DNA of 64,000 nucleotides, taken from contig JAZUES010000123.1 of assembly GCA_045640265.1 (NCBI GenBank), forward strand, positions 7,707 through 71,706, given 5' to 3'. Below the pieces are notes generated by a model. That model searched no databases. It saw only the letters and a list, made by a program, of their open reading frames with translations, and was not told the origin of the DNA. This document shows, piece after piece, positions 52,343 through 61,883 of the stretch (the first letter of the stretch is position 1; each line of letters opens with the position of its first letter). The position numbers and the translations under genes are program-made. The DNA comes from Solibacillus sp045640265 (GTDB lineage Bacteria > Bacillota > Bacilli > Bacillales_A > Planococcaceae).

Positions 52343-53629
52343 TTATTTTAATACGTAGTTTTCGTATTTTTTATAGTCCGCTTCTTTTACTTCTAATTTA
52401 AGAAGTGTTCCACCTTCTTCATAAGATGTCGCTAAAATTGTTGCATATTCATTCAAGTATGAAACAACTCCTCCTTGATCATATGGAATAAGCATTTCAC
52501 ATATTTGATAATCCGAGAAAATTTGCTTGCGGATCATTTGGACAAGTTCATCTAGCCCTACACCGTCTTTGGCAGAAACCCAAATATTTTCCCCACTAAC
52601 AAGTGGATATTTTACGTTAGCTAAGTCCGATTTGTTATACACAAAAATTGTTGGGATATCTTTTACATCAATTGATTTTAATGTGTCGCTCGTTACGTCC
52701 ATCATAAAGCGATATTCTTCATTAGAGACATCGACAACATGTAATAAAAGGTTTGCTTCACGTGCTTCTTCTAATGTTGAACGGAACGCTTTTACTAAAT
52801 GGTGTGGCAACTTACTAACGAATCCTACTGTATCTGTTAATAAAAATGATTTATTGTCTTCTAATTCAATATTGCGTACAGACGTCTCCAATGTTGCGAA
52901 AAGCATATCCTTTTCAAATACTTGCTTTGTTTCGTCTTGTCCAATCTTAGTAAGCAACTGATTCATAATCGTTGACTTACCTGCATTCGTATACCCGACA
53001 ATCGATACAACTGGCACAGCACTTTTACGGCGTTGTTTGCGCTGTGTTTCACGCTGTTCCTTTACGCCTTCTAAATCTTTCTTGATTTTAGCGATTTGGT
53101 CTTCAATTTTACGACGATCTAATTCAAGTTTCGTCTCCCCTGCACCACGGTTTTTAAAGCCCCCACCTGTACCACCACCTTGACGTGATAATGATGCATG
53201 AAGCCCAACTAGACGAGGTAGCATATATTGTAGTTGTGCTAGTTCTACTTGTAACTGAGCTTCTCGTGTTTTTGCACGACGGCCAAAAATATCTAAAATC
53301 AGCATCGTACGGTCGATTACTTTACACGCTAAGTCTCGCTCTAGGTTACGGATTTGTGATGGCGATAATTCATCATTGAAAATTACAATATTCGCATCTG
53401 TCTCTTCATATAACGCTTTTATCTCATCAATCTTACCTGTTCCCACATAGTGCGATGGTGTGACGCGTTCTAAATTTTGTGTGATCATACCCACGACATC
53501 TACATTTAATGCTTCTGCTAAATTTGCTAATTCTTCCATTGAATAGTCAAAGTGATCATCCTTTTGCAAATTTACGCCGACTAAAATACCTTTTTCAATT
53601 AAAACATCCACGTCTTTCATTAAATTCAC
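52343..53629 (-). CDS. hflX: ribosome-associated GTPase HflX
   Basis: 428-residue GTPase that splits or rescues stalled 70S ribosomes. N-terminal HflX domain with glycine-rich linker (SRQGGGTGGGFKNRGAGETKLELDRR), then the G domain: G1 GYTNAGKST, G3 DTVGF, G4 NKSD, and a C-terminal tail. The start is GTG at 53629, eight bases after AAGGAGG. It is divergent from the methyltransferase gene. Confidence 0.96.
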   Translation of the reverse strand: MNLMKDVDVLIEKGILVGVNLQKDDHFDYSMEELANLAEALNVDVVGMITQNLERVTPSHYVGTGKIDEIKALYEETDANIVIFNDELSPSQIRNLERDLACKVIDRTMLILDIFGRRAKTREAQLQVELAQLQYMLPRLVGLHASLSRQGGGTGGGFKNRGAGETKLELDRRKIEDQIAKIKKDLEGVKEQRETQRKQRRKSAVPVVSIVGYTNAGKSTIMNQLLTKIGQDETKQVFEKDMLFATLETSVRNIELEDNKSFLLTDTVGFVSKLPHHLVKAFRSTLEEAREANLLLHVVDVSNEEYRFMMDVTSDTLKSIDVKDIPTIFVYNKSDLANVKYPLVSGENIWVSAKDGVGLDELVQMIRKQIFSDYQICEMLIPYDQGGVVSYLNEYATILATSYEEGGTLLKLEVKEADYKKYENYVLK

Positions 53630-53773
53630 TTATATTGCCTCCTTACATATAAAGCGTCTGTCAATTACTAACATCGTAACATACAAAGCAAAAACCTGTA
53701 CAATCGCTTGGAATAAGCACAGTATGATAAAATAAAGGGAATTGTTATTATTCAAAAAGAAAAGGCGGTATTT

Positions 53774-54937
53774 ATGGAATTTGAACAAATGAAAGAGCAG
53801 CTACTCTCTCTTTTTAACAATAGATCGTTAATTCAAGCGACAATTAGTCAGCCTCGTCAAAAAACAAACGACTTAAAGCGTGTCAAACTAAAACCAATCG
53901 AGCTACGTGGTGACTATATGATTCAGCTTGAATATCAATATGAACGCATTTTAAAACATAAAAACATCCCTATAATGGAAATAAAAACACAACTCAATGA
54001 ATTATTCGAACAGTTCCGACAAGTTCATGCTGAATTTACAGAACAAAAAATTCAAATTCAACTTTCGAAAAAAAACAAAGTGCTATGGAAAACAGAAAAC
54101 AATACTTCTACTAAGCAAGTAGCATTGTCTCACAATCGTAAAAAGCAGTACTTACTAGATGAATCCCGCGTTCATCCATTTTTAGTACGACTAGGTGTGC
54201 AAGCTGAAGACGGTAAAATTAAAAAACAAAAATACGATAAATTTAAGCAAATTAATCGTTTTGTTGAATTTATCGATGATTCTTTAGCGTATTTGCCAAA
54301 AGATAAGCAAATACGTATTTTAGATTTTGGATCAGGGAAATCTTATTTAACATTTGCTCTTTATCATTATTTAAAAGTAGAAAAGGGTTTAAACATTCGT
54401 GTTACGGGCCTGGATTTAAAAAAAGAGGTTATTGAAGAGTGTAACCGCATCGCACAAGATTTACACTACGATGATTTAGAATTCCTTGTTGGTGATATTA
54501 ACGATTACAATGAAGAAACAGCGGTCGACATGGTCGTGACATTACATGCATGTGACGTGGCGACAGACATGGCATTAGCACGTGCGGTTAAATGGGGAGC
54601 CAAAGTTATTTTAAGTGTACCTTGCTGCCAGCATGAGCTAAACCGCCAACTCGAAGCACCTGCATTATCGATTATGACACAGCACGGTCTCATTAAAGAA
54701 CGCTTTGCAGCTCTAGCAACTGACTCGATTCGCGCTGAACTTTTATCGCTTGTAGGCTATGAAACACAGTTATTAGAATTCATCGATATGGAAAATACAC
54801 CGAAAAACATTTTAATTCGTGCGTACTTCACGGGGAAAAAGCCAACTGATGAACAACGCGCGAAATATGTCGAATTTGTGCACTTTTTATCCGCTAAGCC
54901 ATTTTTAGAAAACGAATTACAAGATTACTTAAATTAG
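53774..54937 (+). CDS. class I SAM-dependent methyltransferase (Methyltransf_32/GSTCD-like)
   Basis: 387 residues. The first ~165 residues form a helical N-terminal domain (basic; KKNKVLWKTENN). The SAM-binding domain starts with ILDFGSGKSYLTFALYHYL (residue ~180) and continues to VVTLHACDVATDMALARAV and LSVPCCQHELNRQL. The HACxVATDxAL and VPCCQHEL blocks are typical of GSTCD/Methyltransf_32 proteins, which are related to tRNA methylation enzymes. The substrate is unknown. AAGGCGG precedes the ATG. Confidence 0.87.
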   Translation: MEFEQMKEQLLSLFNNRSLIQATISQPRQKTNDLKRVKLKPIELRGDYMIQLEYQYERILKHKNIPIMEIKTQLNELFEQFRQVHAEFTEQKIQIQLSKKNKVLWKTENNTSTKQVALSHNRKKQYLLDESRVHPFLVRLGVQAEDGKIKKQKYDKFKQINRFVEFIDDSLAYLPKDKQIRILDFGSGKSYLTFALYHYLKVEKGLNIRVTGLDLKKEVIEECNRIAQDLHYDDLEFLVGDINDYNEETAVDMVVTLHACDVATDMALARAVKWGAKVILSVPCCQHELNRQLEAPALSIMTQHGLIKERFAALATDSIRAELLSLVGYETQLLEFIDMENTPKNILIRAYFTGKKPTDEQRAKYVEFVHFLSAKPFLENELQDYLN

Positions 54938-55139
54938 TTGATATCTATGTACTTTTATTTCCCATCTTAGTTATTTTTGATTAAAAGTAGCTATACAACT
55001 TACAATTCCTTTTGTTACAGAATTGTAAAGATTGATACATGACAAGTAAATTTTATATAGATTTTTTTTAGATTTTGTTATGATTAGTGAGGTTAATTTT
55101 TAAAAATCAGTTTGATTATATATATTCAGGAGGCATTTC

Positions 55140-55760
55140 ATGTTTAGTTCAAAGAAACAAGATCCATTTTTTGCAGCGCTTCTAAAAATTGCTGAAAACA
55201 TGCAAGAAGCTGTTCATTACGCAAATGATTCCCGTATCGAAACTGTTGCCGATTTAAAGGAAATTAGCGTTCGTATGAAACAATACGAAACTGCTGGAGA
55301 TAAATTAATTCATGAGTTAATTGTCATGTTAAATAAATCATTTATGACACCAATTGAACGTGAAGATATTTTACAGTTGGCAATTCGTATGGATGATGTT
55401 TTAGATGGTACAGAAGGAACAATCGCCCATTTCGAAATGTTTTCGTTAACAGAAGTAGACGATTCAATGCGTAATTTCTTGTTTTACGGTGCTAAATCAT
55501 GTGACGAAATTGTAAAAGCGATGAAGCTGCTTAACAAAAAAGATCTTGTTGGTATGAGACAACATGCTATTTTAATTAAAGACTATGAACGTGAATGTGA
55601 TGAAGTACTACGTTCATCAATTAAGCAATTATTCTTACACGAAAAAGATCCAATTCGATTAATTAAATTCAAAGACATCTATGAACAACTTGAAGAAATT
55701 GCAGACTACTGCCAAACAGTAGCGAATACAATCGAAACGATCATTATGCGTAACGCATAA
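55140..55760 (+). CDS. ykaA: DUF47 (PhoU-like) regulator of phosphate transport
   Basis: 206-residue all-helical protein of the DUF47 family, related to PhoU. It resembles B. subtilis YkaA, upstream of pit. The helices carry Asp/Glu-rich patches that in PhoU bind metals (MDDVLDGTEGTIAHFEMF; CDEIVKAMKLLN). AGGAGG precedes the ATG. It is 19 bases from the PiT gene and forms an operon with it, probably controlling transporter activity. Confidence 0.93.
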   Translation: MFSSKKQDPFFAALLKIAENMQEAVHYANDSRIETVADLKEISVRMKQYETAGDKLIHELIVMLNKSFMTPIEREDILQLAIRMDDVLDGTEGTIAHFEMFSLTEVDDSMRNFLFYGAKSCDEIVKAMKLLNKKDLVGMRQHAILIKDYERECDEVLRSSIKQLFLHEKDPIRLIKFKDIYEQLEEIADYCQTVANTIETIIMRNA

Positions 55761-55779
55761 TATTGGGGAGTCTTACTAA

Positions 55780-56796
55780 ATGAACACACTATTAATCATT
55801 ACCGTATTAGTCGTCGCTAGTGCACTATTATTTGACTTCATTAACGGTTTTCACGATACAGCAAATGCGATTGCAACATCGGTTTCTACACGCGCATTAC
55901 CACCTCGAGTAGCAGTCTTAATGGCCGCTAGTATGAACTTTATTGGAGCAATTACATTCGTAGGCGTTGCCAAGGCTATTGCATCTGACATTGTCGATCC
56001 ATTTTCTTTATCGACTCCTGAAGCACCATTAATTGGTTCAGTCGTTATTTTAGCAGCCTTAATTTCCTCGATTATTTGGAACTTAGCAACATGGTATTTT
56101 GGTATACCCTCAAGTTCTTCGCATACATTGATTGGTTCACTAGCTGGCGCGGCAATTATTGCTTCTGGCTTTGGTGTTTTAAACTATTCAGGTTTTACTA
56201 GAATCATTATTGCTTTACTTGTTTCACCAATTATTGCCATCTGTGCAGGTTATATCATGATGACGATTATGAAGCTGTTATTTAAAAATACGAACCTTTA
56301 CAAAACAAATAAAGGCTTCCGTATTATGCAAATATTCACCGCTGCCATTCAATCTTTCACGCACGGGACAAACGATGCCCAAAAAGCAATGGGTATTATT
56401 ACAATGGCAATGATTGCCGCAAGTTGGCAAACAACAGATGACGTTCAACTATGGGTGCGATTTGCCTGTGCCATTGCAATGGGTCTAGGTACATCAATTG
56501 GTGGTTATAAAATCATCAAAACAGTTGGTGGTAAAATTATGAAAATCCGTCCTGTAAACGGTGCTGCAGCTGACCTTGCTTCTGCATCGATTATTTTCGG
56601 AGCTACATTAATTCACTTACCCGTTTCAACAACTCATGTTATTTCATCTTCAATCATGGGTGTTGGTGCTGCACAAAATGTAAAAGGCGTAAACTGGAGT
56701 ATTGCTCGTAAAATGGTTACAACTTGGATTATTACAATCCCAATTTCAGCTGTAATGTCTGCCATAATCTATTTGTTTTTAAATTTAATCTTCTAA
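55780..56796 (+). CDS. pit: PiT-family low-affinity phosphate permease
   Basis: 338-residue PHO4-family carrier with about ten membrane segments. The duplicated signature appears at the N-terminus (DFINGFHDTANAIATSVSTRAL) and in the middle (SFTHGTNDAQKAMGIITMA). Imports inorganic phosphate or metal-phosphate with protons. GGGGAG precedes the ATG. It is coupled with the DUF47 gene as in B. subtilis ykaA-ykaB. Confidence 0.94.
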   Translation: MNTLLIITVLVVASALLFDFINGFHDTANAIATSVSTRALPPRVAVLMAASMNFIGAITFVGVAKAIASDIVDPFSLSTPEAPLIGSVVILAALISSIIWNLATWYFGIPSSSSHTLIGSLAGAAIIASGFGVLNYSGFTRIIIALLVSPIIAICAGYIMMTIMKLLFKNTNLYKTNKGFRIMQIFTAAIQSFTHGTNDAQKAMGIITMAMIAASWQTTDDVQLWVRFACAIAMGLGTSIGGYKIIKTVGGKIMKIRPVNGAAADLASASIIFGATLIHLPVSTTHVISSSIMGVGAAQNVKGVNWSIARKMVTTWIITIPISAVMSAIIYLFLNLIF

Positions 56797-56798
56797 TC

Positions 56799-56848
56799 AA
56801 AAAATCTCCTTTGTAGAAACTACTATCTACAAAGGAGATTTTTTTTTC
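56799..56848 (+). terminator. terminator of the pit operon
   Basis: Perfect 18-bp stem (56800-56817 with 56825-56842), then nine T residues. Confidence 0.93.
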
Positions 56849-56907
56849 ATGAAGTTGTACAATCAGTCGAATCCATGTCCAACAAGTTTAGAATCGACTC
56901 GTTTTAA

Positions 56908-57129
56908 TTAACCTAAATGAAGCATTTGATCTACATGATGCATGGCTGATTTCGTGTAGCTTGGCTGTTCATTATCCTCTTGCTCAATTTGCTTACGTTC
57001 TTCCGGTTCCCAAAACACATAAAAAGATTGAATTACAATGACAATTAAAATTGAGGCCATAATGATCGTCCCCATAATAATTTTAACTATTTTCTTGCCA
57101 GACATTTCTTTCGATTGCTCTTGTGCCAT
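56908..57129 (-). CDS. small single-span membrane protein, 73 residues
   Basis: Unrecognised protein with one hydrophobic segment at about residues 15-40 (IVKIIMGTIIMASILIVIVI), a cytoplasmic-type N-terminus and a polar tail outside (EPEERKQIEQEDNEQ). GAGGGAAATGGAG precedes the ATG. It lies 20 bases after the gene at 57150-57614 in the same direction and is probably co-transcribed. No function can be given. Confidence 0.7.
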   Translation of the reverse strand: MAQEQSKEMSGKKIVKIIMGTIIMASILIVIVIQSFYVFWEPEERKQIEQEDNEQPSYTKSAMHHVDQMLHLG

Positions 57130-57149
57130 ACTCCATTTCCCTCACTCGC

Positions 57150-57614
57150 CTATTTTGAAAGTCGGAAACCTTCTTCACGTAAATACGCGACAGCATCGTC
57201 ACGTGTACCGAATGATTCCTCTAAATTTCCTTGGTGATAGATATTCCATGTACGTTTATTGAACTCAAGCTCTAGCTTTGTTGTACCTTCACGCGAGATC
57301 CAATTTTCAATCACTGGTGAATCATCAATTACCTCTGATAAATACGCAATTGCATCTTCAATAATTGTACGTAATGCTTTTTCATCATAATCGCGAATAT
57401 TCACTAAGCCTTTATCGCTTGCTTCTTTTTCGTATTTTAATAAATCCCCGACAAATACAAAACCGTTACCATTCGGGTGAAGCTTTTCAACCACGATTGT
57501 TTTTTCATATAAGCTGTCTTCAAAGTGATAGTTTACACGCTTTAGTGAAATTTCCTTTTTTGATAGTTGCGGAAATGATTCTATAATTAATTGTTTTTGT
57601 TCAAATGTTAGCAT
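57150..57614 (-). CDS. hypothetical conserved-looking protein, 154 residues
   Basis: Soluble protein without membrane segments. The sequence starts MLTFEQKQLIIESFPQL and contains KTIVVEKLHPNGNGFVFVG and GTRDDAVAYLREEGFRL near the end. I do not recognise a named family. AAGGAG is six bases before the ATG. It is followed by the 73-residue membrane protein gene, probably in one transcript. Confidence 0.75.
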   Translation of the reverse strand: MLTFEQKQLIIESFPQLSKKEISLKRVNYHFEDSLYEKTIVVEKLHPNGNGFVFVGDLLKYEKEASDKGLVNIRDYDEKALRTIIEDAIAYLSEVIDDSPVIENWISREGTTKLELEFNKRTWNIYHQGNLEESFGTRDDAVAYLREEGFRLSK

Positions 57615-57712
57615 TGTTTGCTCCTTTAATGTTTCTTTTTCAATTTCTAAGTATACCGTTTTCCCGGGAAATAAAAAAGGCGGAGCATACGCTTGTCCAT
57701 ATGCACCACAAA

Positions 57713-58792
57713 TTAAACTTCTTTCGTTGCTGTTTCTTTAATACTTTCTCGTTCATGATAAATGTTTTGAACAATAACTTTAATGACACAATACGTTGGA
57801 ATTGCTATGATAATCCCGATAAACCCAGCGATATTACCCGCTGCAAGGACGAGCGAAATAACAGTAAGTGGGTGAATATCTAAAGATTTCCCCATAACAT
57901 TTGGAGTAATTAAATTACTTTCCACTTGTTGTGCAACTAATGTTATCACACAAACCCAAATAACCGAAACTGGATCGTAAATTAAGGCTACTATAACTGC
58001 AGGTACTAGCGATACCCAAGGTCCAATAAATGGAACCATATTCATTAAGAAAGCGAATAAAGCTAATAATAATGAGTACTCAAGCCCAATAATTAAATAG
58101 CCAATATACATCATCACAGCTAGTAAAAAGCTAATAAGCACTTGTCCTTGTACGTAACTTCTTAACACATTATTAATATCTTCTAATGTTTTCTTTACCC
58201 ATGCACGACGCTCCCCTTTGAATAAATCATAAATTTGAGGTGCAAATTTTTCATGGTCCTTCAACATAAATATAAAGAAAAATGGTACTAATATTAATGT
58301 AAATGTCACAGAAACTGCTCCACTAACAAACGAAACAAGCCATTTACTACTTGTAACTGCAATATCCTGAATAGAATTTGTAATGGACTCTACAAATTCA
58401 TCGACTTGAGGTGGTAAATTATCACGGTTTTCAAGTACATAATTGAATTTTTTTTCTATGTCCTGTGCAATTGTAGGAGCGCTGTCAACGAGATTGTCCA
58501 CTTGGTTCGCTATTGGCGATCCAACCAATATTAGAAAACCTGTTAAAGCAGCAACAAGTAGTAAAAAGATTGACGCTAAACTTCCCCATCGAGGCAAACC
58601 TCGTTTTTCCAACAACCGTTGAAGCGGTTCCGTAATATAATAAAGAACGCCACCAAGTAATAGTGGTATTAGGATGGTTTTGAAAATGATAATAATTGGA
58701 TTAAAAATTGCACGAATCTCTATAAAATATTTTACACTTAATAAAGTAATTAATACGCCAATACCCACTTGAAACCAAAGCTTTTTTGTCAT
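57713..58792 (-). CDS. AI-2E family transporter (PerM/YubA-like)
   Basis: 359-residue membrane protein with seven to eight membrane segments in the UPF0118/AI-2E family layout: two N-terminal segments, a large soluble loop (NQVDNLVDSAPTIAQDIEKKF), then a block of segments containing NMVPFIGPWVSLVPAVI. Members export small molecules or Na+/H+, and AI-2 export is proven for only a few. AGGAAGTG precedes the ATG. Function here is unproven. Confidence 0.88.
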   Translation of the reverse strand: MTKKLWFQVGIGVLITLLSVKYFIEIRAIFNPIIIIFKTILIPLLLGGVLYYITEPLQRLLEKRGLPRWGSLASIFLLLVAALTGFLILVGSPIANQVDNLVDSAPTIAQDIEKKFNYVLENRDNLPPQVDEFVESITNSIQDIAVTSSKWLVSFVSGAVSVTFTLILVPFFFIFMLKDHEKFAPQIYDLFKGERRAWVKKTLEDINNVLRSYVQGQVLISFLLAVMMYIGYLIIGLEYSLLLALFAFLMNMVPFIGPWVSLVPAVIVALIYDPVSVIWVCVITLVAQQVESNLITPNVMGKSLDIHPLTVISLVLAAGNIAGFIGIIIAIPTYCVIKVIVQNIYHERESIKETATKEV

Positions 58793-58886
58793 CTATTCAC
58801 TTCCTCACTTAATTTATATTTTCTTTTATAAATTGCTATAAAGCTATACGTTATAGCATGCCATAAAGTGTAAAAAAATACAAAAG

Positions 58887-58936
58887 AAAAAAGGGATTGT
58901 TTTGTAATAGAAAAATACAAAACAATCCCTTTTTTA
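58887..58936 (-). terminator. terminator of pepF
   Basis: Perfect 18-bp stem (58889-58906 with 58916-58933) with a T-rich 3' side on the minus strand. Confidence 0.9.
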
Positions 58937-58937
58937 A

Positions 58938-60635
58938 TTATAGATTTTTGTCGTCAACTGAATTTAAATAAGCTTCAATTGAACCAATAACAGACTCTAC
59001 ACATCCGTCTTTAAATGGTGAGACTAAGCCAGCTTCTTCAACTAACTTTGTAAATGAATAAGAGCCACCTAAGCGACATAAGTGAATATAGTCTTTCCAC
59101 GCAGCATCAAAATCTTCGCGTGAACGTTTCCAAAATTGGAACGCACAAATTTGTGCTAATGTGTAATCGATATAATAGAATGGGCTATTATAAATATGCG
59201 CTTGACGTTGCCAAACTGCACCAGATGCTAAGTATTCATGACCATCATAATCGCGGTGCGGTAAATACTTGGCTTCGATTTCTTTCCATGCAGCATTACG
59301 TTCAGCTGGTGTCATTTCAGGGTTTTCATACACAACATGTTGGAACTCATCAACCGCTACACCATATGGTAAGAATAATAGACCGCTGCTTAAATGCGAG
59401 AATTTATACTTTTCTGTTTGGTCTTTAAAGAATAGCTCCATCCATGGCCAAGTGAAAAATTCCATACTCATTGAGTGAATTTCACATGACTCATATGTTG
59501 GCCATAAATATTCTGGAATACCAATATCACGACTAGAATATACTTGGAAAGCATGACCCGCTTCATGTGTTAAAACATCGATATCTCCTGATGTTCCGTT
59601 AAAGTTTGAGAAAATGTATGGTGAATTATAGTCTTCGATAAACGTACAATAACCGCCACTTTCTTTGCCTTTTTTCGCAACTAAATCCATTAAATCATGT
59701 TCAATCATGAAATTGAAAAACTCACCTGTTTCTTTTGAAAGCTCTTCATACATTTTCTTCCCGTTTGCTACGATCCACTCAGGATCACCTTGAGGAACAG
59801 CATTTCCTGTTAAGAATGATAAGCCTTCATCGTAAAACTTGAATTCTTCGACACCGATTCGCTCTGCTTGACGCTCATATAATTTAGTCGCCATTGGGAC
59901 GATAAACTCGCGTACTTGTTCACGGAAGTTAGCCACCATTTCCGCATTATAATCCACGCGGTTCATGTTCACATAGCCAAGCTCCACATAGTTTTTGAAG
60001 CCTAATTTTGTTGCAATTTGATGACGTAGTTTTACTAATTTATCATAAATCGTATCAAATTGTTCTTTGTTCGCAGCAAAGAAATTTGCACTTGTCTCAC
60101 GTGCTTGTTTACGAATCGCACGGTCAGTTGATTCACTATATGGACCAAGCTGAGCAAGTGTTAATGTTTTGCCGTCAAATTCAATTTGTGCTGAAGCTAC
60201 AAGTTTGCTGTACTCAGATGAAAGTTTATTTTCTTGTTGCATCAGTTCAATAACATCTGGCGAGAAGCCTTTTAATAAGTTTTCAGCTAGTGCAAATAAT
60301 TGTGTACCCCATTTTTGCTCTAGTTGCGGACGGAATGGTGATTTTACTAGCTCTGTGTAATAGTTAAATACTAATTCATCAGCAACAGGGCTCACTTCGT
60401 CGAAATAGTCACGCTCTGCTTGGTAAAATTCATCGTTTGTATCAATTGATGCACGAATATATACGAGATTGGCCATCGTTGAAAATGTATTACGCTGTGC
60501 ATTTAGTTTTTCGATAACAGCACTTTGTTCTTCCACTGTTTTTGCTGCTTTAAATTGTTCTAAAAGCGCTGCAGATTCTTTTTTCATTTCCTCTAAATCA
60601 GGACGTTTATATTCAAAGTCTTTAAATGTCGTCAT
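58938..60635 (-). CDS. pepF: M3-family oligoendopeptidase (PepF type)
   Basis: 565-residue cytoplasmic zinc metallopeptidase cutting short peptides. The zinc motif HEAGHAF (HExxH) is near residue 352, with the third ligand Glu in the following ESCEIHSMSMEFF block. The N-terminal part is the helical oligoendopeptidase F domain. GAGGTG precedes the ATG. It ends in a strong terminator. Confidence 0.94.
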   Translation of the reverse strand: MTTFKDFEYKRPDLEEMKKESAALLEQFKAAKTVEEQSAVIEKLNAQRNTFSTMANLVYIRASIDTNDEFYQAERDYFDEVSPVADELVFNYYTELVKSPFRPQLEQKWGTQLFALAENLLKGFSPDVIELMQQENKLSSEYSKLVASAQIEFDGKTLTLAQLGPYSESTDRAIRKQARETSANFFAANKEQFDTIYDKLVKLRHQIATKLGFKNYVELGYVNMNRVDYNAEMVANFREQVREFIVPMATKLYERQAERIGVEEFKFYDEGLSFLTGNAVPQGDPEWIVANGKKMYEELSKETGEFFNFMIEHDLMDLVAKKGKESGGYCTFIEDYNSPYIFSNFNGTSGDIDVLTHEAGHAFQVYSSRDIGIPEYLWPTYESCEIHSMSMEFFTWPWMELFFKDQTEKYKFSHLSSGLLFLPYGVAVDEFQHVVYENPEMTPAERNAAWKEIEAKYLPHRDYDGHEYLASGAVWQRQAHIYNSPFYYIDYTLAQICAFQFWKRSREDFDAAWKDYIHLCRLGGSYSFTKLVEEAGLVSPFKDGCVESVIGSIEAYLNSVDDKNL

Positions 60636-60754
60636 TTCTACACCTCATCTTAAGTGATTCTAAAATCAAAATTTCCTTTTTATTATTCACGATATATAGC
60701 TAAATTGCAAGTATTATCAGAATATTTAACCCATGGAGATATATTCATAGAACG

Positions 60755-60793
60755 AAAAAGAAACCCGGAGTATAAAATTCTGGGTTTCTTTCA
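60755..60793 (-). terminator. terminator of the YebC-family gene
   Basis: AAAGAAACCC with GGGTTTCTTT pairing (about 10 bp, more inside with mismatches) and TTTT on the minus strand. Confidence 0.75.
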
Positions 60794-60802
60794 TTTTAAA
60801 AC

Positions 60803-61522
60803 TTATTCACCTAAATCAGCGTTGTGGTATACGCGTTGTACGTCTTCTAACTCTTCTAATGCATCGATCATTTTTTCGAATTTTGCTATATCGTCACCTG
60901 TTAAAGGAGTTTCTGTTAATGGTAACATTGTTAACTCCGCAACAGTAAACTCTTCAATACCTGCTTCTTTGAATGCTTCTTGTGTTGCATAGAATTGTTC
61001 TGGCTCAACATAAACGATGATTGTACCTTCTTCATCCATAATGTCACGCATATCTAAATCTGCTTCCATTAAGATTTCTAGTACTTCATCTTCTGTTTTA
61101 CCTTCGAAACCAAATACCGCTGTCTTTTGGAACATATGTGCAGCTGAACCACTTACACCCATGTTGCCGTCATTTTTACCGAATGCTGCACGTACTTCTG
61201 AAGCTGTACGGTTTACGTTGTTTGTTAAAGCATCAACGATTACCATTGTACCGCCAATACCGAAACCTTCGTAACGTAACTCGTCGAATTGTTCATCGCC
61301 GCCACCTTTAGCTTTGTCAATTGCTTTTTCGATGATGTGTTTAGGAACTGAATATGTTTTTGCACGTTCTAATACTGTTTTTAATGCACGGTTTGAATCC
61401 GGACTTGGTTCTCCAGATTTAGCTGCTACATAAATTTCACGACCAAATTTTGCATTAATACGGCTAGTAGATGCATCTTTACCAGCTTTTTTTTCTTTAA
61501 TGTTATTCCACTTACGACCCAT
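60803..61522 (-). CDS. yeeI: YebC/PmpR-family protein (YeeI-like)
   Basis: 239-residue protein of the YebC family, known as DNA-binding regulators and, more recently, as factors that help ribosomes through proline stretches. Starts GRKWNNIKEKK, as in B. subtilis YeeI, and includes the ERAKTYSVPKHIIEKAI segment and NVNRTASEVRAAFGKN. The ATG at 61522 is three codons inside the longest frame (61531, GTG) and fits the family start. It is divergent from the ECF sigma operon. Confidence 0.93.
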   Translation of the reverse strand: MGRKWNNIKEKKAGKDASTSRINAKFGREIYVAAKSGEPSPDSNRALKTVLERAKTYSVPKHIIEKAIDKAKGGGDEQFDELRYEGFGIGGTMVIVDALTNNVNRTASEVRAAFGKNDGNMGVSGSAAHMFQKTAVFGFEGKTEDEVLEILMEADLDMRDIMDEEGTIIVYVEPEQFYATQEAFKEAGIEEFTVAELTMLPLTETPLTGDDIAKFEKMIDALEELEDVQRVYHNADLGE

Positions 61523-61666
61523 TTGATTCACTCACTTTCAATTTATATAAAGTAACGTTTCTAAATAAATAGAACGAAAAAATATTTTTTAACTTATTTA
61601 TTATACATAAAGACTAAAAAAAGGTGAATTATTCTGCAAAAAAAGTTTTAAATTTCTAGCAGAATG

Positions 61667-61749
61667 TTTCCAAATAGAGGCTCTCAACTTTATAAATTCG
61701 TTGCGTTAAATGTGCATCGCGTAACATTTAACGTTTATCTATTTGGAAA
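61667..61749. repeat. nested inverted repeat, 83 bases
   Basis: An outer perfect 11-bp repeat TTTCCAAATAG / CTATTTGGAAA (61667-61677 with 61739-61749) encloses a perfect 10-bp hairpin CGTTAAATGT / ACATTTAACG (61704-61713 with 61724-61733). It could be a structured RNA, a regulatory site, or a mobile-element remnant. No target duplication is visible at the edges. Confidence 0.6.
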
Positions 61750-61824
61750 ATATTGTGCATTTATTTAGCAATTCATTATGATAGTAAATAATATATCTCT
61801 TTTTCATAACTTTTTTGTTTTTAA

Positions 61825-61851
61825 GAAAACGTACAAGCTTGTTGCCTCGTC
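61825..61851 (+). promoter_or_regulatory. ECF-type promoter of the sigma operon (autoregulation)
   Basis: GAAAAC (61825-61830), 17-bp spacer, CGTCTA with CGTC at 61848-61851. The -10 fits SigM/SigW type; the -35 is one base off and the spacer one longer than in the rodA and ydbS promoters. Confidence 0.5.
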
Positions 61852-61883
61852 TAATGGAGAAATAAGAGAAAGGAGCGCAGTTT

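Larger units (their letters stand above)
61523..61883. other. divergent intergenic region between yeeI and the ECF sigma operon
   Basis: About 360 bases without a gene. It holds an inverted repeat ATTCTGC/GCAGAAT (61631-61637 with 61659-61665), a nested stem structure (61667-61749), and an ECF-like promoter (61825-61851) in front of the sigma gene, followed by the AAGGAG site near 61871. Confidence 0.6.

Noticed and set aside
54938..55139. Possible Pho box before the DUF47-PiT operon
   Set aside because: TTACA-like hexamers occur but without the regular 11-bp spacing of a PhoP site.
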